From the NCBI GenBank assembly GCA_010909725.1, contig JAACMV010000007.1, positions 1,116,001 through 1,180,000 of the forward strand: 64,000 bases of DNA. The letters run 5' to 3'. This stretch comes from Picochlorum sp. 'celeri' (Eukaryota; Chlorophyta; Trebouxiophyceae). Shown in pieces: positions 1-9,472 of the stretch. The position numbers and the translations under genes were made by a program. The notes under the pieces are model-generated. The model saw only the letters and a program-made list of their open reading frames with translations, did no database searches and was not told the DNA's origin. Within the stretch, counting starts at the first letter, position 1, and each line of letters opens with the position of its first letter.

Positions 1-1782
1 TTGCTCTGGTATATTGCCATTCATCGGGCCATCTTGGGCCGATGTTCTGCATCCTGGAGCAAATCCACTGGCTCCAGAATCCCCAGATGAAACGAGGATC
101 GTGATACCCTTGGATACAAGCGCCCTAAGATTGTTCTCAAGAATATCCACAGTCAAACCATATTTAATATAGTCCCATGTCCAGCTCCATGAAATGATGT
201 CAACAGCAGGATTCCCAGCAATCAGGTTGTCAAAGAATGTGAAATACGCTTCTCGTACAGCTGTAGCATTGTTCGAGTAATCAACTGTCGGCACAAAATA
301 CGTCGTTCCATTCGGAACCAAACTCATCTGAGTCTGCACGTCCAGAGCAACCTCTAGACAGTCTGAATCAGGTGTACACAGCAGAGATACATTATTATTA
401 TCCTGAGAATCTGTGAAATTCATCATCTCTATCGCCCTATACGATGTAATACCAATACCATCCAAGTAATCATCCAGCTGAGAAACATTGACAGCCCCCT
501 TTGATAGACCAGGTGCTAGACTGGACAGCTGTGCTGTTTCCTTTGTCCCTACAAGTGTATCATCATCTACACCATAAAGCTGTCGGATCGTCTGTGCACT
601 GGCGTTGAAATAATTGTAAATCACGGGGTTTGCCGCCAGAGAGATGGTGCGGTTGAGAACATTTCCTACATAATCCGAGTATGCTATAACTGCACTGCTT
701 CTATACAGAACCTGTGGATCTGAGTGGAGGTGCATTGGAATCCCAAACACATATGTGTCATTTTCAACATTCAGACCTTTGCCTCCGAGAAATTCACAGA
801 TATCTGGAACATCCATGCATGTCTTCTTCTGGACACTGGATGTCAAATTTCCAAGGCGCACTGTGCTGAGTGCATTCAAATCTGCAGAGAAGGCTTGTTC
901 TAAAATGACATCCATATTTTTGACACACGTGGGAGCCGAAGCTCCCCAAAAGTATGGATCATCCTTTCCCTGGCATTGAATCAGCCCCAAAGGAGCAGTA
1001 TACCAAGTACCAATGTTCATGATTGCATCAGATGCCTTGTCATAAAATATTTTCCAGCTTGCTACAGAAAGTGGAGTATCAAAGTTCAGAAAACTGAATT
1101 CGTTAGGCGAACTTGCAGTTGTATTACTTTGATTCTGCAATAAACGCCGAGAGTGACGCTCAATATGATGCGCTGACTCGATATCAATCTGGGGTTCCCT
1201 CACATGCCAGCCATGATGATCATGGAGAATCATGTGTGAGAACACATCACTCAGGCCTGCAACCTGTAAAGCATCTGCCATAACACCAATCACATCTCTA
1301 TATGACTCTTTTACGTCATTCGGCAACATGGATACCGACTTTCTGTAGAAATTTCCTGATTTCAAGGTCTTGAGAGATGTTGACCAAGGCAGCTCCACAT
1401 GCAACCTATCCCATACAGGGGATATATACGACACGTTTCCACCCACATTATTCACCAGAGAAGTCACTCCGTGCACGTGTATCTCACTGAGACCAATTGC
1501 GTTCCGAAGATCCTCTTTCGTCAGAACCACTCCATCCAGAATCGACCGTTCCAGCACGTCTTTCCCAACGGGCTGGCAAAAGACTACCCAAGAGGACCGA
1601 CGCGCTGGGTCCAGAGCCCGACCCATGCCCACAAAGAGCAGCACCACACCTATAATAATAATATATCAGAAAAGATTCATCGTATCACGCTATCGGGAAG
1701 TCAAGTGAAGGGATGCAGGGGTTCCGAAACGAAAGAACTCAGTCTTACCTAAGAGCACAAGACTATTATTACCAGACGCCAT
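1..1782 (-). CDS. Peptidase S53 (sedolisin / tripeptidyl-peptidase-like), C-terminus outside the window
   Basis: Secreted or lysosomal serine-carboxyl peptidase of the sedolisin family, which cleaves peptides at acidic pH. Exon 1 is 1782-1749; a 99-nt intron (1748-1650, donor GTAAGA, acceptor TATAG) joins in frame to exon 2 at 1649. The joined N-terminus reads MASGNNSLVLLGVVLLFVG, a good signal peptide, followed by a long prodomain-like region. Family motifs are visible: E-x2-LDVQ around 350-330 (the catalytic Glu/Asp pair) and SSGDSGA around 90-70 (the oxyanion Asp). The catalytic Ser loop lies beyond position 1, so activity cannot be judged. Several N-x-S/T sequons fit a secreted protein. 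It is divergent from the CPBP-like gene at 2269 across a palindrome-rich spacer. Confidence 0.88.
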
Positions 1783-2268
1783 ACTCCCCTATCGTGCACA
1801 AAAACTATATGCCATGAAAGATGTGCTGCCACTATCTATTATTCATAAAATTAAGCAGTATGGATTAGATTGCTACATGTTTCTGCAACCAATCTCACTC
1901 AGGACTTGATACTGAATCGTCATGGATCTGGCCCCTATAGGGGCCAGGCCTGGCCAGTGGTCAAATAGTACCCATTACCTTATATCTGGGATGATGATCA
2001 TATGGCCCCACGCAGCAATGCTTGCATGATTGAGCTCAATCTCTAGGTTGAATACACACTGATGCCATGCATACATGGCCCATTTGTACATCCGGGACCA
2101 ATATTGCCCAATATTGGGCAATGCCATCACTTTGTACTATGAGAAAATAAGAAGCATTCAAGAGCCGAAGCATTTCATTTTTCAACCTCATATGAAAAAA
2201 ATATCATGAATATATTTATTTGGGTATTATTTGTTCAATTGTGAGTTTTTTCATCATAGAGTGACACA
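1783..2268. promoter_or_regulatory. Divergent intergenic region with four perfect palindromes
   Basis: This 486-nt spacer separates two divergent genes and so should hold both promoters. It contains perfect palindromes at 1928-1947 (20 nt, half-site CTGGCCCCTA), 1942-1955 (14 nt, overlapping the first), 2028-2041 (14 nt, half-site GATTGAG) and 2103-2122 (20 nt, half-site ATTGCCCAAT). A shorter stem-loop with GCCATG/CATGGC arms lies near 2065-2080. I see no open frame or RNA gene here. That palindromes act as regulatory sites is inference. Confidence 0.5.
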
Positions 2269-3636
2269 ATGTGCCGTGTCATCGCGTGGTCGCATGGCCC
2301 GCATGTGGGTCTTTCGTGCTGTTCCACAGGGACCACGCAGCGCCAACGTAGTACTACAATATTAAAGAATTGTTCAATTGGAGTTAAAAAGGAATGGCGG
2401 AACCGTAGACTGGTGGAATGTGCTCGCTCACAGAGAAAGGATGGACCAGACCCTGGTGTGGAGGATGAGAAGAAGAAGCCTTCGTCTTCTTCTTCTTCTT
2501 CTTCTCCCGAGACGGAGGAATCGTCGCTGCCAGAGATGAACCCAGAGCTTAAACTTCTTGTAGATCTTATAGTTGAATATCCCGCAACGCGGGGTACTAT
2601 TGCAGCGGTGTTGGGGTATCTTGTTCATATTAATCCTCTGGACACGTTGCATTGGAGCCGACATGACTTTTATTGGGGGATATTGCTGGCGCTTCCTGTG
2701 TTGGCATGGGATGCGTTAATCATGTTGCCGAATTGGGATCCACCAAAAGTTGAGAAAGTGATGCAGTTGTCGGTGCCTCGGTCAGTGGCTGAAAAGCTTG
2801 GGGACAAAATTATTATTCCTGAGAATGACAGTGGTGCGGATGTCAAGGCAGGGTTTGTGAATATTCCGGTGACGGATGGAAGCGATGTAGAAGACATTGA
2901 AAAAGATCTTGTGACGGTTGAAAGGACGATTAAAGTTCGAGGAGAGCAGAGCTCGTGGAAGGATGCTTTGAGGAGGACTCAAATTGATAGGACAATGAAC
3001 AATGCTGGTCAGTTGCTTCAGCCGGCGTCGGAAGCGCTCCTGCTTGTCTTGGTTCATTTCAGTGAGGAAATGCTGTATAGAGGTTTTGGGCTTACGTTTG
3101 CAGTGAAATGGACGACGGATAGGTTGTATGAAGCAACTGGTGAGGATTTTGTGGACCTGTTTGGTCGATACACGGTTCCTATACCTACCCTTGGGGCAGC
3201 TGTTGCGTCAGTATCTCTCGTGACTGTAGCAATATATCTCTTACTGTCGCGAGATTTGAAGAGTCTAAAGGTGATTGAGAATCTTGAGCAGAGTAATGAT
3301 GATGCGTCGTCACCAAACAAGACGTTGATTGAGATGAAGGATACCATTCTGAGTCAGCAGCGCTGGAATATTGGCATCACCGCTGTGTCAGAAGTTGTTC
3401 AGTGGACATCGGCAACTGCGGCGTTTCTCTACACTGGGAATTTACTTGCCCCTATAGCAGGAGCGTTGGTGTCTGATGCACTTTGCTCCTATTGGCAGAG
3501 GGATAAACTGAAAATTCTTCAACAAACTCTTCTTGCCGATTCTAGAGAAAGACTTGCACTTGCAAAAGAGTCTGGTGCGTTAGTGCGTGCAATGAAGGAG
3601 GAAAATGCACAGGCTGAAGATGACAGCCAGGAGTAG
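2269..3636 (+). CDS. CPBP/CAAX-protease-like membrane protein, probably catalytically degenerate
   Basis: A 455-aa multi-spanning membrane protein. The Arg/Ser-rich, acid-poor first ~60 residues could be an organellar transit peptide, followed by a poly-Ser tract encoded by a TCT/TTC repeat near 2483-2507. Hydrophobic segments lie near residues 90-160, 310-330 and 375-405. The motif EEMLYRG near residue 264 matches EExxxR, the first signature of CPBP intramembrane metalloproteases. The second and third CPBP motifs normally supply zinc-binding His residues, but no His occurs anywhere after EEMLYRG; the corresponding region reads AAFLYTGNLLAPIAG. This suggests a non-catalytic member, as is known for several CPBP relatives. 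The start is the first ATG and appears intronless. It ends 53 nt from the stop of convergent eIF6. Confidence 0.7.
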   Translation: MCRVIAWSHGPHVGLSCCSTGTTQRQRSTTILKNCSIGVKKEWRNRRLVECARSQRKDGPDPGVEDEKKKPSSSSSSSSPETEESSLPEMNPELKLLVDLIVEYPATRGTIAAVLGYLVHINPLDTLHWSRHDFYWGILLALPVLAWDALIMLPNWDPPKVEKVMQLSVPRSVAEKLGDKIIIPENDSGADVKAGFVNIPVTDGSDVEDIEKDLVTVERTIKVRGEQSSWKDALRRTQIDRTMNNAGQLLQPASEALLLVLVHFSEEMLYRGFGLTFAVKWTTDRLYEATGEDFVDLFGRYTVPIPTLGAAVASVSLVTVAIYLLLSRDLKSLKVIENLEQSNDDASSPNKTLIEMKDTILSQQRWNIGITAVSEVVQWTSATAAFLYTGNLLAPIAGALVSDALCSYWQRDKLKILQQTLLADSRERLALAKESGALVRAMKEENAQAEDDSQE

Positions 3637-3689
3637 ATATGGCTCCTTGTCACATGAATACACAATCTTTTAATTGATTTTTAACAGCA

Positions 3690-4587
3690 TCACATCATAC
3701 TATCAATCAGACTTGCTCTCATATCATCTACAATCTTTGTTGCGGTGTTGGAACGCAGTTTCAAGACACTCTCAATGACTGACAGCTCGGTAGATGTTGT
3801 ATCCATGCCACAGAAGGCAGACCAATCGTTTGCAACAAGGCCAGCGCCGATGACATCACTTCCTCTATTCACTGTTCCTGCAACTAGTGGTACCTGAAGT
3901 AGGGAAGACAGTTCGTCCAAATCCTCAACAGTTGTCCCTGGAGCAACAATGCCTCCTTGATTTGTAAACCTAGCATATGACCCTACAAGCACATTGTTTG
4001 CTATACTTTGCCTGAATACTTCAACACCTAAAACATCAGCAACGATTTCCTCCGTCTCTCGATCTATATCAGGGTGAATCAAGGCGACGTAATCATTGCA
4101 GGCTATACAGTTTCCAAGGGCAGAAAGCCTCTCATCAATACGCTGCACCACAACCTCATCTGGCAGGGAATTACGAACGTGCAAGAGCTCTTGATCTGTT
4201 GCAGTGTTGGGAAGCAATATACCATTCCTGTTTCCGACAGTCATACGTCCAACCAAACGAGTCCCAGCAATAGAGCATTGCACAACAGGGATGTGGTCAG
4301 ACAACTCGGCTTCAAACACACTGCATGCATGGTTCTTACGATGAGAATGACATAATCATCATGTCAACATGTATGAATATCACCATACCTAAAGAAGTTC
4401 TCGGCAGCCCCTTGGGCAACTAAGCAGTATGCATTCGTCAGATTGGCAAACACACCAACTTCGTTACTGCGCAAGAATGGAGTTAGAATAGGGTTAGAAT
4501 TAATATTAAAATGTGTTTATTCGTTCACTTAATGGCCATGCTACCATATATTCCATACCTATTTTCGTATTGACAGCGAGTTGCCAT
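3690..4587 (-). CDS. EIF6: Translation initiation factor 6 (eIF6/TIF6)
   Basis: Ribosome anti-association factor that binds the 60S subunit and is needed for its biogenesis in the nucleolus and cytoplasm. Three exons, 4587-4559, 4466-4389 and 4320-3690, join across introns of 92 and 68 nt (both GTATGG donors) to give exactly 245 aa, the family's usual length. The spliced N-terminus [20 protein letters not shown] is the characteristic eIF6 opening. The core contains [41 protein letters not shown] and NQGGIV, all strongly conserved. Introns interrupt codons for Ser both times, which fixes the phase. Very confident identification; the reading frame alone would miss the first 36 residues. Confidence 0.97.
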
Positions 4588-4968
4588 GCTTTTGATATGC
4601 ACCTACAAGTCCTTTGGAATTCCAGAAATTCGATTTTGCTCTGACTCTTGGAGTACAGAAATACCAAAATACATATAATATACTAGTAGAGCAGTAGGCA
4701 GAAGAGCACGGTGATTGTAGCCAATTCGACACCTACTAGGTGATGTCAGATGTACACTATGGGTGACACGTAAGACATTACAAAGACAGGAAATAAAAGT
4801 GCAGTACGGCGGTGTAGCAAAATATATGACTCAGAGCATAAAGAAGATGTGAAATGAACGCCGATCAGACATCGCTATATGGGATATTCTGTACTCTATT
4901 CATGAGTGACATGAAAAAACTTTTAAGCGACTGGTCTCTTCAAGAGACAAAACTTGATCATGGCAATC
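4588..4968. other. Intergenic, no gene seen
   Basis: This 381-nt stretch lies upstream of eIF6 and downstream of the purple acid phosphatase, both on the minus strand. It should carry the eIF6 promoter and the phosphatase 3' end. A short hairpin (CACCT/AGGTG arms) occurs near 4730-4743. Open frames here are short and unsupported. Confidence 0.4.
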
Positions 4969-7092
4969 CTACTGTACAGAGAACATGGCCAAGACCACAG
5001 CGGGAACAGTTAAAAAGAATGTTGATGTATGTGCAGCAGCTGACTGTGGCGATGTGGTTTCTGGGGTCGTTGTATCCGCTGGAGTAGTGGTAGCTTCTGG
5101 AGAAGACTGTGGAGTGCTTGGCTCTGGAGAAGAAGACTCTGGCGCTGCGGTGGGTTCAGGTGCAGACTCGGGAGCAGCAGCGTCAACACCAGCGAGAGGA
5201 ACACCTGTGACGTTATATATAACGTTTGGCTGTGCTTTTGCATTTGCATTTGCTGCAGGCTCTGTTCCCATGACCACCAAGTTACTGCAATTCTCCTCTG
5301 GATTCTTGATGACAATAATGTCATCATTCCATGTGTTTGCAGCATCGACATTTTTGTTCCATTGCCATTGAAAGGCCGTGTCATTGATAAATGTAAGCAA
5401 ACCATGTCCGAAACTTGGATCTCTGTAATCTGACCACGGGGCTTGCTCCGCATAGCAGAATGGTGTCCTTTCATCGACAACACCAATTCCACTGTATGTT
5501 GGCTGATATTCTGCGGGTCTCCATGTTGATGAATTTCCACAATACTCTGGTACTGGAGCTTGGTCTACATATTGCTTGTACAGTCCTTCAAGGTTTCCAC
5601 CATCCCCAACAGTCATATAAATTGGTCCACATGTATCTGGTTGGAAAGCATACACTGGTGGAGAACGTGCATAGGCATGAACATGGCCATTCAATACAAC
5701 ATCAACATTGTGCTTCAACATGAGAGGTTCAAAATACTGTTGCATATTTGAATTCTCCTTGTAATGGTTGATGTATGTGTGATACCATGGGGCATGGAAT
5801 CCAACAATGATCCATGGCGTTTGTTCTCTGTCAACATTGGACAAGTCTTCATCAAACCACTTGTACATGACTGAGTTGTCACTGTATGGTACATAGTTGT
5901 TCAACATGACAATATGAGCAGGCCCCACATCAATACTGTACCACGTATTGTTTGTCTTGATGGTGGATGAGATGTCATCAGAGACAAACTTTCCCTCCCC
6001 TGGAAGCAGACTCTGTTCCCAATACTGATCAGCAAAGTTTGGAGATGTATTGATCTGCTCAGGGTCTTGAGGATTCGGGTACCGAGCATTGTATGCCATG
6101 TTTGTCTGATTATCCATCAAGAAGACTGATTCCAATTCATGGTTTCCTCCAATGCTCATGTGGGGAACAGATGCAAAGAGAGGCTGGGTCAATCGTGCAA
6201 ACGTATCCCACTTGGGTTGGTACGTCAAAAAATAGCCCCCAGTCTCTGGCATGCTTCCACCAGTAAACCATGGCTGTGCTGTACCGTTTGGAAGCCAATC
6301 ATCTGCATAGCTCAAATCTCCAAGATGCAACAATGCATCTGGGTTATCTTGTGCAGTCCTGTCCAATGTCACTGAAGTGTTGTATGTCTGGCCTATATCA
6401 GCCATAACACCGAACTTGAACGGATACTTTCTGGATGGCACAGTAAAATTGTATACGTCCGAGAATCCATACTCTTCACTTCCAACAGAATAGAAATACG
6501 TCTGTCCAGGTGTAAGATCTTGTACAATCACATGGTGCAGAATAGGACTGTTGTAAACAGTGCCAAGCCCATTAATCTCCCCTGCATCTGCATTGTACTT
6601 GTACATGTACACGACAGCGTCTGCAAGGACTCCTTCATCTCCACGAGTGACAGTCGTACTCAGATCATCCGCGGTGGTTCCATACTTGACTGTACTGGGA
6701 ACTGTCTCAGGATCATATGGTGTGACACTTTCATCAGTTGTGTTGACCTTGCCATATCCTGTGGCCCAACTTATTCTCATTGAAGTTGGAGTCCAAGATT
6801 CAATATGCAATTGGTCTGGAGCGAATTCTGGTCCTGTTTTTGCGAGCTCAGACATTGGAATATCTGCCTGTCCCCCTGGGGTGAATGGGTAGTTTGGATC
6901 ATATGGGACCCTGCAGAATGTATGAGATCGTCATGCGTCTTCGACAATCTACATCCAGGCATCGATCATGACATACGAAGCGTTTACCGTATTTCCTGGC
7001 GTAGGGAATTCAATCACAAGCAAATCTCTTGCTGCTGCAAACCCTACACAAAGTAGCATGCAAAGGCACCATTGAACTGGCATCTTCCTCAT
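4969..7092 (-). CDS. Purple acid phosphatase, secreted or surface-anchored
   Basis: Dinuclear-metal acid phosphatase that releases phosphate from organic esters. Exon 1 (7092-6977) encodes a signal peptide (MRKMPVQWCLCMLLCVGFAA); a 66-nt intron (6976-6911, donor GTATGT, acceptor CTGCAG) joins to exon 2 (6910-4969), total 685 aa. An N-terminal fibronectin-like PAP domain (SWTPTSMRISWATGYG) precedes the metallophosphatase core. The metal-ligand blocks are all present: ADIG, GDLSY, GNHE, VGFHAPWY and NGHVHAY. The C-terminus is a Pro/Ser/Thr/Glu-rich stalk followed by a hydrophobic end, suggesting a GPI anchor or membrane tail. Such enzymes typically scavenge phosphate under starvation; regulation is not visible in the sequence. 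Confidence 0.95.
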
Positions 7093-7823
7093 AACAATCT
7101 TGGCAAAAATATCCACCAAATATATTACGATATGTACTGAATCGATCAGAAGCCTGGATCTTATTTCAGCAGCATCTATACAGTTAGATTCGAGAGGTAT
7201 GATTATTCTTCCGTGGACTTGTGAAAGATTCCTTATCCGAGATCGGATCTCATCGACGAGAATCTCTTCAGACCTTTTTTGGAAGATTCCCAACAACAGA
7301 CTATACACAATATGAGTTGATCTATTGAATGAATTGTACACCAGTGCTGATACCCAGTAGAAACTTTATGGCTGCTTAAACTGGAGCGATTACAAGGTCT
7401 GCATCATATATATATATATGCACAAGCGCATTGCAAACCAAAAACAAAGACGCTTAGGATGTACTTGTTAAGAGTCCATCATCATCATCATGCTCTGTTG
7501 TTTTGAAAATTTCTTTTGCGCTACTCTGCACACCACGTCCTACTTGCTGTTGAATCCAACACTTTCTTTCTAATCAGCGTGAAAGACTCCCTCGTTCTTG
7601 TCAGCCAGCTGCTTTTTGCCACATCCAAGCAACCCCCAGTGGCCTACCAGTCAAGGATGTATGAATCCCATCAACCAACGCGTTCAATGGTACACAAAGC
7701 AAATCCTTATGCGCGATTTGCCTGCAAAATACCTGTGCACTGCCTGCTGATGCACTCCATTGAAAGAAGAAAAGAACTTCGATACATATTTTATAGAAGA
7801 TGCAGAATTGGTACTAAACAAGG
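7093..7823. other. Divergent intergenic region
   Basis: This 731-nt region separates the phosphatase (minus) and uL13m (plus) and should contain both promoters. It holds an AT dinucleotide run near 7408-7424, a short CAT repeat near 7480-7492 and a hairpin around 7236-7250 (ATCCGA/TCGGAT arms). A 109-codon frame at 7516-7845 shows no family resemblance and overlaps the uL13m start in another frame; I do not call it. Confidence 0.4.
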
Positions 7824-8521
7824 ATGTCGAAAAGCATCAAGGTGAGCAACTTATTCGCCCAAATGGTTCTTGGGAATTTCTTGGCCTTTTTAAAGCAAAG
7901 CACAGCCGATGCATGCTTGTTACAGAGCATATTATGTAACCATCGATTTTATTAATACAGGGAGTGGCTAATTTAGAAGGTTTGAGGCTCCGCCTGTGCG
8001 ATGCCGATGGCCAAGTGGTCGGCCGTTTTGCCTCTCAAATAGCTCAAATTTTAATGGGAAAGGACAAGCCAACCTACTCCCCAGAGAAGGATGATGGGGA
8101 TGTCGTCGTAGTTGTAAATGCTGAAAAGATAGAATTCACGGGGCGGAAGTGGGATAAGAAACTATATCAATGGCATACAGGGTACCCTGGTGGTCTCAAG
8201 GAACGGACTGCCAAAGAGCAGCTTGCACGGGAGCCCACAAAAGTGTTGAAGAATGCAGTGATGGGTATGCTGCCGAAGAATAATCTTAGAAGGTCGATGG
8301 CCAGAAAGCTTCGAATCTTTCCCGGGGAGGATCACGACTTTGTTGGTCATCCAGCATTGGTTGTTCATCAGATGCCACCAAGAACACTGCGGGATAAAGG
8401 TGGTGTGTTTGTAGCTCCGGAAGGATTTGAGCCATTTAATCCAGAAGTGTATTGGAAAAAGCTGAAGAGAATGGAGGAGAGTAATAAGATTAAGAGCCAG
8501 AGGAAGAATGCTGGTGAATGA
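7824..8521 (+). CDS. MRPL13: Mitochondrial-type ribosomal protein uL13
   Basis: Large-subunit protein uL13 of bacterial type, expected in the mitochondrial ribosome. A six-codon first exon (7824-7841, MSKSIK) is joined over a 119-nt intron (7842-7960, donor GTGAGC, acceptor ATACAG) to exon 2 (7961-8521), giving 192 aa. Conserved L13 blocks are seen: VVGRFASQIAQILMGKDKP, the KW..K.Y..HTGYPGG motif and GMLPKN followed by basic residues. The HTGYPGG form and short N-terminus resemble mitochondrial L13 more than cytosolic L13a. No cleavable presequence is obvious, which is common for this protein. A plastid copy is the main alternative. TGTAA lies shortly after the stop. Confidence 0.93.
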
Positions 8522-8691
8522 ATCACCTTTTCTGTTTAATAGTAGTAATACCAAAGGAGCATGCCTCAAGTCTCAGGCGGCACCGTTAAATACATCTGTT
8601 GTAAATTATTTTCTACACAAGCGTTCATTCATTCCAGAAACATTACATTCATATAATATACACACATATGTGTGAGGTACTGTTAACATGA

Positions 8692-9444
8692 TTATTCTTC
8701 CTGCTGCTGCGGAGCTTCCTCATCTCCATCCCTGTCACGGAATCCAGAGTCTCCTAATGACAGTTCGTACAGGGTATTCTCTAGTTTTTTCAATGTATAT
8801 TTGAGTGCATCATACTTTTTACGGACGCTTCCATTGCGGAGATCCAGCATGAGCATGCATCCCATGATGCTGTCAACACAGTCTCTTGCATGCTGCACAG
8901 CTTCCACATCCCTCTGAGTGGCACGCGCGATAGCATATCTGTTCAATTCACCAGTGAAATCAAGCAATCCACCGAGGTATTCATCAGTGTTTGCGAGCTC
9001 AATATCACGAGGCAGCATCACTCTTTTGTCAGTCAAATACTGCTGAAAGATGAGAGCTTCAGCATACTCTTCAATCGAATTAGAAAAGGATCCGTGTCGT
9101 AGAGAGGGATGATCATCAATCAAAGGACGAAGCTCTGTCGCTGCATGCAGCGCTTGTTCAAGACGCTGCGAGGCTTCAGGTGCATTCCCCCGATGCAGAG
9201 AGAAAATTGCTTGCTTGCTTGCCTTTTGAATATCTCGTGATCGCTTGATCACACGCTCACGCTTCTCGTCATATTCTTTCATTTCCTGACATAAAATGTC
9301 AAAAGATTCTTCCAGTGCCTCGAATTCCGAGCCAACCGAAGCTGACACTCGTTGCCTTTTGCATGCCATGTTGGCAAAGGTTTGTGTTCTCTGAATAGCT
9401 CCTTCAGAGACACGGAGACGAGATAACACACGAAAAAATGACAT
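8692..9444 (-). CDS. TSN: Translin
   Basis: Single-strand nucleic-acid-binding subunit that forms the octameric translin/TRAX (C3PO) endoribonuclease complex with roles in RNA processing. The 250-aa protein shows the all-helical translin signature: EEYAEALIFQQYL, EYLGGLLDFTGELNRYAIARAT and LDLRNGSVRKKYDALKY, ending with a short acidic/Gln tail. The first 25 residues (MSFFRVLSRLRVSEGAIQRT) are Arg-rich and acid-poor, so they may be a mitochondrial presequence. A second Met at residue 26 (near 9369) would give the standard cytosolic form. It is 28 nt downstream of the next minus-strand gene. Neither the TRAX partner nor any pathway neighbour lies in the window. Confidence 0.93.
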   Translation of the reverse strand: MSFFRVLSRLRVSEGAIQRTQTFANMACKRQRVSASVGSEFEALEESFDILCQEMKEYDEKRERVIKRSRDIQKASKQAIFSLHRGNAPEASQRLEQALHAATELRPLIDDHPSLRHGSFSNSIEEYAEALIFQQYLTDKRVMLPRDIELANTDEYLGGLLDFTGELNRYAIARATQRDVEAVQHARDCVDSIMGCMLMLDLRNGSVRKKYDALKYTLKKLENTLYELSLGDSGFRDRDGDEEAPQQQEE

Positions 9445-9472
9445 ATAAATAAATTAATCTATAGGAGAGGGA

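Noticed and set aside
7516..7845. 109-codon plus-strand frame upstream of uL13m
   Set aside because: No recognisable domain; it overlaps the supported uL13m start exon in another frame and lies in a promoter region.
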